The notes beneath the pieces are model-generated. The model was not told the DNA's origin and ran no database searches. It saw only the letters and a list, made by a program, of their open reading frames with translations. The position numbers and the translations under genes are program-made. A stretch of DNA of 64,000 nt from Streptomyces sp. SUK 48. GTDB taxonomy: Bacteria; Actinomycetota; Actinomycetes; Streptomycetales; Streptomycetaceae. Of the stretch, positions 48,501 through 56,478 are shown one piece after another; the stretch's first letter is position 1; each line of letters starts with the position of its first letter. Where the stretch lies: the NCBI RefSeq assembly GCF_009650765.1, contig NZ_CP045740.1, forward strand, positions 62,001 through 126,000, written 5' to 3'.

Positions 48501-49858
48501 TCGTTCCAGGTGGTCGTGGAGGTGAGCGGCTTGGTCCGCCAGAACTCCACCGGCTGCTTCACGCAGTTGTAGGCGAACGTCTCGCGGACGACGAACTCGG
48601 CGCTGGTGATGCTCTTCCCCGCGAAGCTCGTGACGGGCAGCTTGTAGAAGAGACGTTTGGCGTCGTTGGTCGCGCACTTGAGGCCGGTGAAGTTCGGCGG
48701 GCAGAAGCCCAGTCCCGCGTCGTCGGCACCGTCGAACTTGTAGAAGTCGGAGTCGGGGTAGGCCCGGGAGACCATCGCGTAGGAGGACGCACGCGGCGAG
48801 GACCACGACGGGTCGATGAAGACGGGGTAGTGAGTGTCCTCACCGGAGAGCAACTCCGCGTCCGGGGTGAGGTGCAGGGAGTCGCCGGTCACGGAGACAC
48901 GCACATCGGCTCGTGCCGAACCGTCGCCGGGGCCGTCGTACAGCTCGGAGGACGGTGCGTTGCCCGGGCCGGAGTCCCCGGCCGGCACCGCGGACGCGGC
49001 GGTACTCATGGACCGGGCGGACTTGGCGGCGGCCGTCGTCGGCCCGTTCGCTTCGGTCGTGCTCGCGGCCCTACCGTCACCGGGTTCACGGGAGTCCCAC
49101 ATCACGGGCTGCGCCGCCTCGAAGGCCACGCCCCCCGCCTGGGTGTCGACCGCCTCGATCCCCCCGGAGTCCGTGGATCGGACGGTCAGCCCTGTGCCCG
49201 TCATGGGCAGTTTCAGCTCCGCGAGCGTCGGGTTGGCCGCGGCCTTGGCGCTCTTGACGACCAGGACCTGGGAGAAGCCGTCGGGCTCGGCGGTCATCCG
49301 CAGGTCCACGTCCGGGAAGACGTCCGGATAGGTCACCGACGGTCCGGCGAGCACCGGCGACGGCAGCGCCCCGGGCCAGGACAGCGACAGCTCCCGGCCC
49401 GCCTTGTTCATCCTGACCAGCGGCTCCCGGTTGCCGCCCGCCGAGAAAACCACGTCGAGGGCGGAGGCGATGGGCGCGATCCCCGCACCGTCCAGACGCC
49501 GCAGGCTGGTGTCGATGTCGACCCACTTGCCCGCCCGGCGGGTGCGCACCGGTTCCATGTGCGTGATCTCGGTGAGGGCGCCGCTCGGGTTGGCGAACAC
49601 CTCGCGGTTCGCGCCGCGTTCGGAGACGACTTCGACTTGCTTCCCGTCCCGCCGGGCCTGTTCCTGTGCCTCGCGGACGCCGGGGGAAAGCGTGTCCGGT
49701 GCGGGATCGTCGGCGATGGGGGACTGCGTTGTCGCCGGATCCGAGGTCTGCGCGAACGCGGCGGGTAGGGACGACCCTGGTAGCTGCCCCGTGAGCAAGG
49801 CCCCGACCAGTAGGGAGATCGCACCGACGGCGATTCTCCCCCGATATCTTTCAGCCAC
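45518..49858 (-). CDS. Secreted protein with three LamG-like jellyroll domains
   Basis: A 1446-residue exported protein. The signal peptide (AVGAISLLVGALLTGQLPGS, ending AFA) precedes a large N-terminal region typical of Streptomyces Rhs partners (RAGKWVDIDTSLRRLDG, FIDPSWSSPRASSYAMVSRA). Three concanavalin-like LamG domains follow at about 760-960, 985-1205 and 1210-1440 (for example SFSVSAWARLPR, DSWHHLLGVYDGTLKELRLF, AFFTGQIDDVHLYDRVVS). GTG 49858 follows GAGAGG. It heads the operon with the Rhs protein. The pair probably acts together at the cell surface, with LamG domains binding sugars or proteins. Confidence 0.9.
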   Translation of the reverse strand: MAERYRGRIAVGAISLLVGALLTGQLPGSSLPAAFAQTSDPATTQSPIADDPAPDTLSPGVREAQEQARRDGKQVEVVSERGANREVFANPSGALTEITHMEPVRTRRAGKWVDIDTSLRRLDGAGIAPIASALDVVFSAGGNREPLVRMNKAGRELSLSWPGALPSPVLAGPSVTYPDVFPDVDLRMTAEPDGFSQVLVVKSAKAAANPTLAELKLPMTGTGLTVRSTDSGGIEAVDTQAGGVAFEAAQPVMWDSREPGDGRAASTTEANGPTTAAAKSARSMSTAASAVPAGDSGPGNAPSSELYDGPGDGSARADVRVSVTGDSLHLTPDAELLSGEDTHYPVFIDPSWSSPRASSYAMVSRAYPDSDFYKFDGADDAGLGFCPPNFTGLKCATNDAKRLFYKLPVTSFAGKSITSAEFVVRETFAYNCVKQPVEFWRTKPLTSTTTWNDQKATGYWIDQMPTVLAAKGATASCPDGDLEFNAKDAVVWAVANKQTSLTFGLKATNESAESQWKRFSGNGFLRVEFNNPPSQPKQSQLTMSPGGTCTLAPKAVNVIPKATAVLSDPDKDQVYAEFKVEWNAGDGWKEHWNSGRIGPKASGQAYTITLPSNIPQNVTAAWSVRASDGKLWGPWSYAGDTQTACYLAYDSKHPAAPSVISSQYPASRTDDPLDPWLDGVGRYGRFTLDSTASDVTKYWFGLNADPTAANERKPATPGGPVTIDVMPTRPGLNNLYVQAWDANNNDSTIASYQFRVATGQPERAAWTLDASAGSTQDTGSGGSRPVLLDGTAALGEPGVHGTALTLNGGAATDGSAVAGPHQLDTDGDFTVSTWVRLDSDSATATAVSVDGTTQAGFYLGYLKGSGSWALRVPTKDATGADFNVQQVQSSTPAQVGTWTHLTAVRDARAGKYTLYVDGALAGSAPVTNTWHAAANLQFGRAKYNGAYGEAWQGAIDETAVYDRPLNAQDVGRLAQQQPLTTGRPAKAAWDFDDPATSLVAKGASQVDPLVLKGEGGEFGAGGNVGGALDLSSPANGYASTARPHLDTLRSFSVSAWARLPRTEPTGAQIIATQAGKEQSGFELYYSASYRRWVFNRYNSDTAGVDPTRAMANLGKPAADQVYPGDSWHHLLGVYDGTLKELRLFVDGGLVSTVPFAPAPWDATGPVQVGAGSYGGKPDAFFTGQIDDVHLYDRVVSKDEAGDLFKQHPQVKGRWKFDATTAGTPATSPDDSTGKRPALLGAQASVRPGAGWVGAGGLVLDGVDDYAAAATVPVNTKESFTVTAWVSTAARPQKKVTVLSAEGAVNSAFTVRYAPDPADPQNQGGYELELPTTDTSAASRPVVRHSSFQSDFEWDHLAVVYDSFADEARLYVNGHLEQVLDAMSWRSNVQPFQATKQLQFGRNKENGTAGEYWPGVIDDVWLFSGVASESQIAKLGNGESLDTVPGP

Positions 49859-49897
49859 GCCAGACCTCTCATGAAATTTTCATAATGTGAAGAGCAC

Positions 49898-49925
49898 TAT
49901 CTGGTCGGCTGGTCAAACGTGTCAA
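49898..49925 (-). promoter_or_regulatory. Candidate promoter of the LamG-Rhs operon
   Basis: On the minus strand TTGACA (49925-49920) and GATAGT (49903-49898) are 16 nt apart, about 40 nt before the LamG start. The -10 box is a weak match. Confidence 0.4.
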
Positions 49926-50040
49926 TGAGCTCTATCCGGACTACCGCATCCCGCAGCCCGATATGCCGTGTGTGACAGTAGATGTGACGCACCATCGTGA
50001 TGTGTGGGCCGGGTCGGTCAGCCCTGTGGCCGCTGCACAG

Positions 50041-50319
50041 TCACCCCGGGTTTGGCTCGGCCCCGACCGGCGCGCCGGGAGCCTTCTCCGCCAGGCCGTA
50101 CTTGCGCAGATCGGACAGCGCGCCCATGTGCGAGGCGGTGCAGGCCTGCTTCCGCTTCGACGGGGTCAGCTTGCCGCTGCGCCGGTAACTCAGGTGCGGG
50201 GCTGAGATCTGCTGGACCTGTTCGACCGTCGCGACCTTCAGCACTCCGAGCACGCGCAGCACGTCACCGCGCAGGTTGTTCGACGACCCCGCAGGGTTCT
50301 CCTCACGCTTGCCCGCCAA
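50041..50319 (-). CDS. N-terminal fragment of a replication-relaxation-like protein
   Basis: A 92-residue frame (SSNNLRGDVLRVLGVLKVAT, TVEQVQQISAPHLSYRRSGK, KRKQACTASHMGALSDLRKY) matching the winged-helix N-terminus of actinobacterial replication-relaxation family proteins, which are normally several hundred residues long. It ends after GLAEKAPGAPVGAEPNPG, so it is truncated. The TTG start 50319 follows GGAG. It is probably a relic of an integrated plasmid or conjugative element. Confidence 0.55.
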   Translation of the reverse strand: MAGKREENPAGSSNNLRGDVLRVLGVLKVATVEQVQQISAPHLSYRRSGKLTPSKRKQACTASHMGALSDLRKYGLAEKAPGAPVGAEPNPG

Positions 50320-50406
50320 CAGCTGCGCTCCTTCCCCGTCGTCTGGCGCGCGCGGCCAGCGCCAGCGCTTCCGCCGCGTCGTGCGCGCAGCCTTCGTTGA
50401 TCGGAT

Positions 50407-51190
50407 GTGTCTGTCCGATTAGTGATCACTGATGCGATGTGGGACCGGATCGAGCCGCTGATGCCGGCCGATCCGGTTCGCGGACGGCGGTGGGCCGACC
50501 ACCGCCGCACGCTCGAGGCCATCGCGTGGAAGTACCGCACCAACTCGCCCTGGCGGGACCTGCCCGACGAACTCGGCTCGTTCCAGACCGCCCACAAACG
50601 GCTGATCAGATGGGCCGTCGACGGAACGTGGGAGAAGATTCTGCCGCCGTGCTCGCGGCAGCGGACGCCGTCGATGACATCGGCTGGAGCGTGTCGGTCG
50701 ACTCCACTGTCGTCCGAGCCCACCAGCACGCCGCCGGAGAACTCAAAAGGGGGCTGAAGGCCGAAGTGAGCTGGCCGACCACGCGCTTGGACGCTCCCGC
50801 GGCGGGCTGAGCACCAAGATCCATCTGGCCGCAGACGGCCAAGCGCGGCCCCTGGTTCTGGTTGTCACAGCGGGCCAGGCCGGTGATGCGCCCGCCTTCG
50901 AGACGGTCATGGCTCGCATCCGGGTGCCGAGAACAGGCCCTGGCCGGCCTCGCACCCGCCCCGTCATGGTCCTGGCCGACCGTGCCTACTCATCCCGCGC
51001 GATCCGCGGCCACCTGCGCCGTCGACAGATCCGCGCGGTCATCCCACAGCCGTCGGATCAGATCGGCCACCGTCTGCGTCGCGGGCGCCACGGCGGACGC
51101 CCGCCCGGCTTCGACGCGGACGCCTACAAGCAGCGCAACACCGTCGAGCGGTGCATCAACCGCTTCAAGCAGTGGCGCGGCCTGGCCACG
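50407..51190 (+). pseudogene. IS5-family transposase, frameshifted and 3' truncated
   Basis: orfA (DAMWDRIEPLMPADPVRGRR, YRTNSPWRDLPDELGSFQTA) loses frame near 50640. Its continuation (AVDDIGWSVSVDSTVVRAHQ, then HAAGELKRG) is in another frame. orfB (RSRGGLSTKIHLAADGQARP, VMVLADRAYSSRAIRGHLRR, YKQRNTVERCINRFKQWRG) follows after the usual slip site. At 51189, after RGLATR, the C-terminus is replaced by direct repeat copy B. Not functional. Confidence 0.85.
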
Positions 51191-51633
51191 AGGAGGCCGA
51201 ATCGGCCCCGGCACACTCGCCCGATGAGCCACAGCACACCGTTGGGCAACTGGGACGGACCCTGGTACCGCGTCCACACAGAGCAGTTCGAGGCCGCGTT
51301 CCTGCCGGATGCCGGCGAGGACTTGGAGTCCGTGGACAGCGTCGACGTCTTCGTGGACCTCAACGACGGTTCCCGGTGGAGCGCGACGATCATCACCGTC
51401 GCCCAGGTCGAGATCCTCATGAAGCGCTGGACCGCCGGCGGCGAAGCCTTCGCAAGCCGGTACTTCTGGTGCTCGGACAGGCTCATCGTCCGTGACGCCG
51501 GCATCAGCAACATGACCCATGTTCTCACCGGGCTGATCGAGAACGGCGAGTTCACACAGATCCTTCAGCGCCTTGAGGACTGACAGCCTTTCGGCTTGCC
51601 CCTTTCATTCTGAAATGGTCAGTTAGGCAGCGA
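51189..51633 (+). repeat. Direct repeat copy B (about 440 bp) with small gene
   Basis: Second copy of the segment at 37615-38057, same orientation. It is joined at its left end to the truncated IS5 transposase and ends at CAGTTAGGCAGC. The two copies bracket about 13 kb containing the toxin island. Confidence 0.9.
51224..51583 (+). CDS. Putative immunity-type small protein, copy B
   Basis: A 119-residue protein that differs from copy A at five positions (S7L, S9N, Y76F, G86R, Q98H). The open frame also reads in from the upstream transposase, so it may be translated as a fusion, but the ATG matches copy A. Inferred role as for copy A: an orphan or spare immunity gene. Confidence 0.6.
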   Translation: MSHSTPLGNWDGPWYRVHTEQFEAAFLPDAGEDLESVDSVDVFVDLNDGSRWSATIITVAQVEILMKRWTAGGEAFASRYFWCSDRLIVRDAGISNMTHVLTGLIENGEFTQILQRLED

Positions 51634-51656
51634 CGGGATGAGCGGCCGGTGCACCG

Positions 51657-51702
51657 CCGGGGCCGCGGCACGTCGACCGGAGTCGACGTGCCGCGGCCCC
51701 GG
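51657..51702 (-). terminator. Strong 21-bp hairpin terminator after collagenase gene
   Basis: A perfect 21-bp stem (the inner part GCGGCACGTCGAC pairs with GTCGACGTGCCGC) with a 4-nt loop (CGGA) lies 21 nt after the collagenase stop. It is a convincing rho-independent style terminator, without a T-run as usual in Streptomyces. Confidence 0.85.
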
Positions 51703-51722
51703 GTCAGTCGGTGAACGGAGGC

Positions 51723-54026
51723 TCAGTACGAGGTGGTGAGCGTGACGCCGTTGAAGTCGGTCACCGCGTAGAGGCTGATGTACCGGTATCCCGCCTCGGT
51801 GTTGGTGACGGTGATGTTCTCGGTAGTGCCGGAGCCGGTGGACTTCTTCGTGTAGGCGGACGGGCCGGCCCATGTCGTCGGGTCGTAGTAGAGGTCGACG
51901 TTGCCGCTGCCGCCGCTGGTGGTGACCTTCAGGGTGGTGGTGCCGACCGGCAGGTAGATCCAGAAGTAGTCGGTGTCACCCGCCACCCTGGACTGGCCGG
52001 AGCGGTAGCAGTTACGGTCCATGGCCTGGGTGTTGGAGTCGGCGCATGCCGTGACCGAGCCGCCGCCGTTGCCGCTCCCGCCGGTCAGGGTGTCGAGCCA
52101 CGCGTCGAAGTCGGCGTCGTAGCCGGTGCCGATGCTGTTGTAGACGGCGTAGGCGCCCTGGTAGTCCCCGGTCCGCATCTTGGCCAGCATCGCCTGGATC
52201 CGGTCCGGGTGCTTCTCTGTCATGTATCGGACGGCTAGGTAGCCCCACGGGTAGGTGCGCGTCTCGTCGTCGATCGCGTAGGTGTTCTGGAACAGCTGGC
52301 TCAGCTTGTACGTGTGCTTGGCCGCCTCGGTGATCGCGCCGTCGTCGGTGACGTTGCGGTAAGTGTAGGAGACGTACTCTGCCTGGCCCTCTATCCACCA
52401 GACGTCCGGCACCGTGACCTGGGTGCCGAAGTCGCCCTTCATGTCGTAGACGGACTGAAGGATGTGGGCGAACTCGTGGTTGAGGTTCCACGCGTTGGCC
52501 GTGAAGCCGTTGTCGACCGGCCACTGGTAAAGGATGGAGTAGGCGATGTTGTCGGGGTCGGTGGGTGTGCCGGTGAGCGTCTCGCCGCCGTTGTCGGTGT
52601 CGTTGCCGAAGATCGCCCACGAGTACGTCGCGTAGTCGGTTTTGCTCCCGAAGATGACCATCTTCAGGTCGAAGTACTCACCGGGGATCGGCACGGCGGT
52701 CTTGACCTGGTTCTGGTAGAACGTCGTCTCGTGCGTGAGGCTCGTGCAGACGTCGGTCTGCTCCGTCGCTGTGAGCGCCTGAGCCATGATGGTGAAGTTG
52801 CCACAGGGGTAACTGATCGGCAGCGCGGCCGCGGTGAGCTGCTTCGTCAGGTCACAGACCCCGTAGTAGGAGCACTGGCCAGGATCTCCGATGCCGGCCC
52901 TGTACGCGACGTGCACCCACAGGTTGTCCGTGGCACCGGTGATGGACGAGCCGTCCAGCAGACCCTTGATGAGCGGGCGGATCTTGCTGTGCAGGGCCGG
53001 GATCTGGATGAAGTTGGCGAGGTCGTTCCCCGCGTTGGAGTCGAGGACGTCGTTGTCCCCGCCGAGCAGGTCGCGGTGGTCGAGGGTGAAGTCGTAGAGG
53101 GTGTCGGCGATGCCGGGGGCGGCGGTGATCGCGGTGACGAAGTCCGGGAGCCCCGGGCCGCGCCACAGCGGCGTGTAGATCGCGTTCAGCGCCCGGTCCA
53201 TTTCCGGGACGGCGTCCCAGGCGCCGCTGTCGTAGGCGTTGAGATACCGGGAGTAGACGTCCAGGTAGTCGGCCTGCACCTGCGCGCTGTCGGTGAGGAC
53301 GAACGCCTGCTCCAGCACGCCTCCGTTGCCCGCGCTGACGTCGTTCGCGTGGTCGCCGGCGAACAGCGCGTCGAACCCCTTCTCGACGGCGGTGCGCAGC
53401 GAGGAGTCGTAGGTGCCGACGTCCTGGGGGTCGCCGTACTGCACGTAATAGCCGGCCCGCATGAAGTACATCAGCTCGTACAGACCGCCGGAGTCGTCAC
53501 CGGTGTAGGAGCCGGCCGCGCTCGCGACGCCGTTCGCCACCGCGAGCATCTGCGACTGGTTGAAAACGGCGTGCGCGTCCGTACCGGTCAGGTTGAACAG
53601 CGGATTGATACAGGAGCTCCAGTTCACCGTCTTGATGTACGACACCAGGTCGCCGCCGGACCGGTCCGCGAAGTCCGCTGTGGTGCACGTGACACCGGCC
53701 GCATTGAGCGTCGTGTGACCTGGCAGATGTGGCTTCGGCGGCGTCGCCGAACCCAGGGCGGCCGGCTGCCCGCGCAGCTTCGCGGGCAGCGGCTTCGCCT
53801 GCGTGGCCGTGGCCTGGGACCGACCGGTCTCCGGTCCGGTCGGCGTCGCCTTTCCGTGCTGCCTGGCCGCCTGCACGGCCACGGAGGGCGCCGAGGCGGC
53901 CGGTGACGGGACCGGCCCCGTGGCACCGGGGGCCGCGGTGGCCTGGGCGGTCATGAGCCCCGCGACAAGCCCTCCTGCCGCCAGCCCGGCGGCCATGATT
54001 CTGGGCAGGAGTGATCGAGAACGCAT
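51723..54026 (-). CDS. Secreted M9-type collagenase-like metalloprotease
   Basis: A 767-residue secreted zinc protease. The signal peptide (MAAGLAAGGLVAGLMTAQAT) is followed by an Ala/Pro/Thr-rich linker, then an N-terminal helical activator-like region (about 110-360). The catalytic domain has the zinc motif HEFAH in LNHEFAHILQSVYDMKG (about residue 517) and the distal Glu in VWWIEGQAEYVSYTYR, as in M9 collagenases. A C-terminal pre-peptidase (PPC) domain (about 665-767: DTDYFWIYLPVGTTTLKV, GSGNVDLYYD) would aid substrate binding. ATG 54026 is chosen by GGAGACC and the signal peptide. Collagen peptides are rich in hydroxyproline, linking it to the 28.7-36.8 kb locus. Confidence 0.9.
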   Translation of the reverse strand: MRSRSLLPRIMAAGLAAGGLVAGLMTAQATAAPGATGPVPSPAASAPSVAVQAARQHGKATPTGPETGRSQATATQAKPLPAKLRGQPAALGSATPPKPHLPGHTTLNAAGVTCTTADFADRSGGDLVSYIKTVNWSSCINPLFNLTGTDAHAVFNQSQMLAVANGVASAAGSYTGDDSGGLYELMYFMRAGYYVQYGDPQDVGTYDSSLRTAVEKGFDALFAGDHANDVSAGNGGVLEQAFVLTDSAQVQADYLDVYSRYLNAYDSGAWDAVPEMDRALNAIYTPLWRGPGLPDFVTAITAAPGIADTLYDFTLDHRDLLGGDNDVLDSNAGNDLANFIQIPALHSKIRPLIKGLLDGSSITGATDNLWVHVAYRAGIGDPGQCSYYGVCDLTKQLTAAALPISYPCGNFTIMAQALTATEQTDVCTSLTHETTFYQNQVKTAVPIPGEYFDLKMVIFGSKTDYATYSWAIFGNDTDNGGETLTGTPTDPDNIAYSILYQWPVDNGFTANAWNLNHEFAHILQSVYDMKGDFGTQVTVPDVWWIEGQAEYVSYTYRNVTDDGAITEAAKHTYKLSQLFQNTYAIDDETRTYPWGYLAVRYMTEKHPDRIQAMLAKMRTGDYQGAYAVYNSIGTGYDADFDAWLDTLTGGSGNGGGSVTACADSNTQAMDRNCYRSGQSRVAGDTDYFWIYLPVGTTTLKVTTSGGSGNVDLYYDPTTWAGPSAYTKKSTGSGTTENITVTNTEAGYRYISLYAVTDFNGVTLTTSY

Positions 54027-54079
54027 CTGGTCTCCAGTGGGGGGAGCGAGGGGAGGCCGCCCGAGGGGGCGGGCAGCGA

Positions 54080-54107
54080 TATGTAACATTGCACTGACGT
54101 GAAGTCA
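54080..54107 (-). promoter_or_regulatory. Candidate promoter of the collagenase gene
   Basis: On the minus strand TGACTT and TACATA are 16 nt apart, about 50 nt before the ATG. The small palindromes TGACGTGAAGTCA and ATGTAACAT overlap it and could bind a regulator. Confidence 0.4.
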
Positions 54108-54652
54108 TGGGCAATGCTCAGGGACCCAGCACTGTCTCCGGCCGACCCATAACACCGGTGTGACACGGCGCGCGGGAGCACGGTCGCACCAATTGCCCCC
54201 GCCGGGCAGGAGTGAGATGTCCACGAGGAGGACTCAGCCGGCCGAGACGATGCACCGGCACACCGGCGGCGAGCCTTTCCGGATCGTCGTGGACAGCCCG
54301 GTCACGGAACCCTGAGCGCTCGGGCGGCCGCACCGGGCGGGGTCCGGGCATCCCAGCTTCGGCGCGCTCCAGCGCCGCTCCGTGCCGTGCGGCGGATGCG
54401 TCGGGGACTACGTCCAGGGCGCCGGGATTCCGCGTCGAACGCCAAGGCCCTGGATGTGCCCGGCAGTTTCACACATCCATGGCACCTCTTCGCGAGGACA
54501 AGGTCGAGATCGGACGCGCGCCCGTGGCGGTCGAGTGCACCACGCTGAGCTCCGGGCACGGAGACTGCCGGCGAGCCCGGATCGCGCATCGATGAGTTTC
54601 CCGAGTCACTCTGGTCTGTACGCCGGACACCCACGAGACGGGAGGCTGGGCC
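54108..54652. other. Gene-free stretch between divergent genes
   Basis: 545 bases between the collagenase promoter and the reductase gene. Short open frames are present in both directions but none is recognisable. No RNA gene or repeat was seen. Confidence 0.5.
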
Positions 54653-55219
54653 GTGCGGAAACTGATCTACGGCATGAACCTGACGCTGGACGGCTACATC
54701 GCCGCGGCCGACGACGACATCGGCTGGAGCGGACCGCCGAGCCACGAGCTCTTCCAGTGGTGGCTCGACCACGAACAGGCGAGTGGCCTGTCCCTGTACG
54801 GGCGCAAGCTCTGGGAAACGATGAGCTCCTACTGGCCGACCGGCGACCAGCACCCCGACGCCACTCCTGCCGAGATCGAGTTCGCCCGCAACTGGCGGGA
54901 CACTCCGAAGGTGGTGTTCTCCTCGACGATCAGGAAGGCCGACTGGAACACCCGCCTGGTCACCGGCGACGCGATCGCCGAGATCACCCGGCTCAAGGCC
55001 GAGGACGGCGGGCCGATGAACATCGGCGGCGCAACCCTCGCGGGGGCGGCCATGCGCGCCGGGCTGATCGACGAATACGTGATCGCCGTCCATCCGGTGC
55101 TGGTGGGCGCCGGCACGCCGTTCTTCACCGCGCTGGACAGCTGGGTGAACCTGAACCTGGTGGAGACGCGGACCTTCCCCGACGGCGTGGTCCTGACGAG
55201 ATACGAAACGAGGCACTGA
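54653..55219 (+). CDS. Dihydrofolate reductase-fold protein (RibD C-terminal type)
   Basis: A 188-residue reductase of the DHFR/RibD_C fold. It has RKLIYGMNLTLDGYIAA, GLSLYGRKLWETMSSYW, PKVVFSSTI, GGPMNIGGATLAGAAMRAGL and DEYVIAVHPVLVGAGTPFF, the last two forming the NADPH-binding core. Such actinobacterial proteins (YyaP/YwjB-like) are not the essential DHFR and their substrates are mostly unknown. GTG 54653 follows GGGAGG. Confidence 0.88.
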   Translation: MRKLIYGMNLTLDGYIAAADDDIGWSGPPSHELFQWWLDHEQASGLSLYGRKLWETMSSYWPTGDQHPDATPAEIEFARNWRDTPKVVFSSTIRKADWNTRLVTGDAIAEITRLKAEDGGPMNIGGATLAGAAMRAGLIDEYVIAVHPVLVGAGTPFFTALDSWVNLNLVETRTFPDGVVLTRYETRH

Positions 55220-55512
55220 GCAGCGTCCCGCTGTCTCACGGCCCGGACGGGCGCTCCCCCTCACCGTCGTGGCATCCCAGGCCGGGATCATCCGACCGGG
55301 GGGGCGTGTGTGGTGGCCAATCGGGCTGGCCAAGGCCCTCATCCGTTGGCCCTACGCCTGCCGGTCTGGAGGTGTGTCTCCACGGGGCGGTCGTGGTGTG
55401 CGCGGCGGGCCGGGGTGTCGGTACGAGGCCGTTCGCACGGCTGCGTTCGGGCCTCCGGCCGGCCGCGTCGGTGGTGTCCCGTTCGTGCGGCGGCCGGACG
55501 CGCCCGGCTGGG

Positions 55513-55938
55513 TCAGGAGGAGGTGGTTGCCTCAGCAAGCTTCTGGAATTCGCCGAGATCGTAGTTGGCGAGCGTCGAATCGAGATTGGTCAGGGCGCCG
55601 AGATGTTCGATGAATCCCTTCGGGTCGTACTCGATCTGCAGGGTGACACGGCTTGTCGTGTCGCTCAGGCGGTGGAAGGTGACCACTCCGGCGTGATCGA
55701 CACCTTCGACGGTGCGCCAGGCGATGCGGTCTTCGGGGATCACCTCGGTGAGCTCCGCGACGAATGCCTTGTCAGCTCCGGGCAGTTCCAGCTTCCAGGC
55801 GAAGCGCTGCCCGTCCAGCTTGTCCACCCTGGCCACATGGCTCAGGAACTTCGGCCACCGGGTCACATCGCTCCACAGCGCCCAGGCGACGGAAACAGGA
55901 GCCTGGAGATCAACGGTTTCCACCAGCGACGCAGACAT
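55513..55938 (-). CDS. SRPBCC-family (polyketide cyclase/START-like) protein
   Basis: A 141-residue helix-grip protein. It has VDLQAPVSVAWALWSDVTRW then PKFLSHV, and VTLQIEYDPKGFIEHLG, typical of the polyketide-cyclase/dehydrase-like SRPBCC group that binds hydrophobic ligands. ATG 55938 follows GAGGAG. Nothing nearby fixes its function. Confidence 0.85.
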   Translation of the reverse strand: MSASLVETVDLQAPVSVAWALWSDVTRWPKFLSHVARVDKLDGQRFAWKLELPGADKAFVAELTEVIPEDRIAWRTVEGVDHAGVVTFHRLSDTTSRVTLQIEYDPKGFIEHLGALTNLDSTLANYDLGEFQKLAEATTSS

Positions 55939-55989
55939 TTGACATCTCCTCAGGTCAACGGACGATGCAGCACGCTTACCCCTGCGGGG

Positions 55990-56465
55990 GCTGCTCATAC
56001 GGCCTTCACACTAGGCGCGCATCGTGCGGGTGGCGCCCGGCGTAGAGACGCAGTGCGGCCGTGGTGCTGCGGGCGGCTGTCTTCCAGTCGGCGAGGATGT
56101 CGTGGGCGGTGGGGTCCAGGACGCGCAGCAGTCCGGGCCGTACCCGCTGGGTCGGTGCGGGCCGTACCCGGTCTGGGTCTGGCCAGGTCGAACAGGTGGA
56201 GGGCGCTCGGCGGGGTCGGGCCTCGGGTCTCGGGCCACGGCGGAGCACGGCGGTGGAGAGGTTCAGGTACGGCCGCGCTCCAGGCGGACGAGTGGTCGAC
56301 ACTGGCCCCGGTCGGCTGGGCGACCTCATCACGGCGCAGTCCTGGCACCCGGCGCCGGCCGGCATGCGCGGGCAGCCTGGCCTCGTCGGGTCGGATCCGC
56401 GTCCGGCGGGAGGGAAGGAGGTCGCGCGGGTCCAGATTGGTTCCGCGCTCCGCTGACGTACTCAT
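55990..56465 (-). pseudogene. XRE/MmyB-type regulator, decayed
   Basis: Minus-strand pieces in different frames match helix-turn-helix regulators with a MmyB ligand domain: LDPRDLLPSRRTRIRPDEAR, LPAHAGRRRVPGLRRDEVAQ, ALHLFDLARP, QRVRPGLLRVLD and LDPTAHDILADWKTAARST with LRLYAGRHPHD. The order is right, but the central parts are deleted and the frame changes at least twice. Confidence 0.75.
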
Positions 56466-56478
56466 TTCTCCGGGCTAG

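Noticed and set aside
42407..49768. Two further plus-strand open frames of about 1000 codons (42407-45466 and 46727-49768)
   Set aside because: Both are shadows of the Rhs and LamG coding sequences, with no recognisable domain and no ribosome-binding site.
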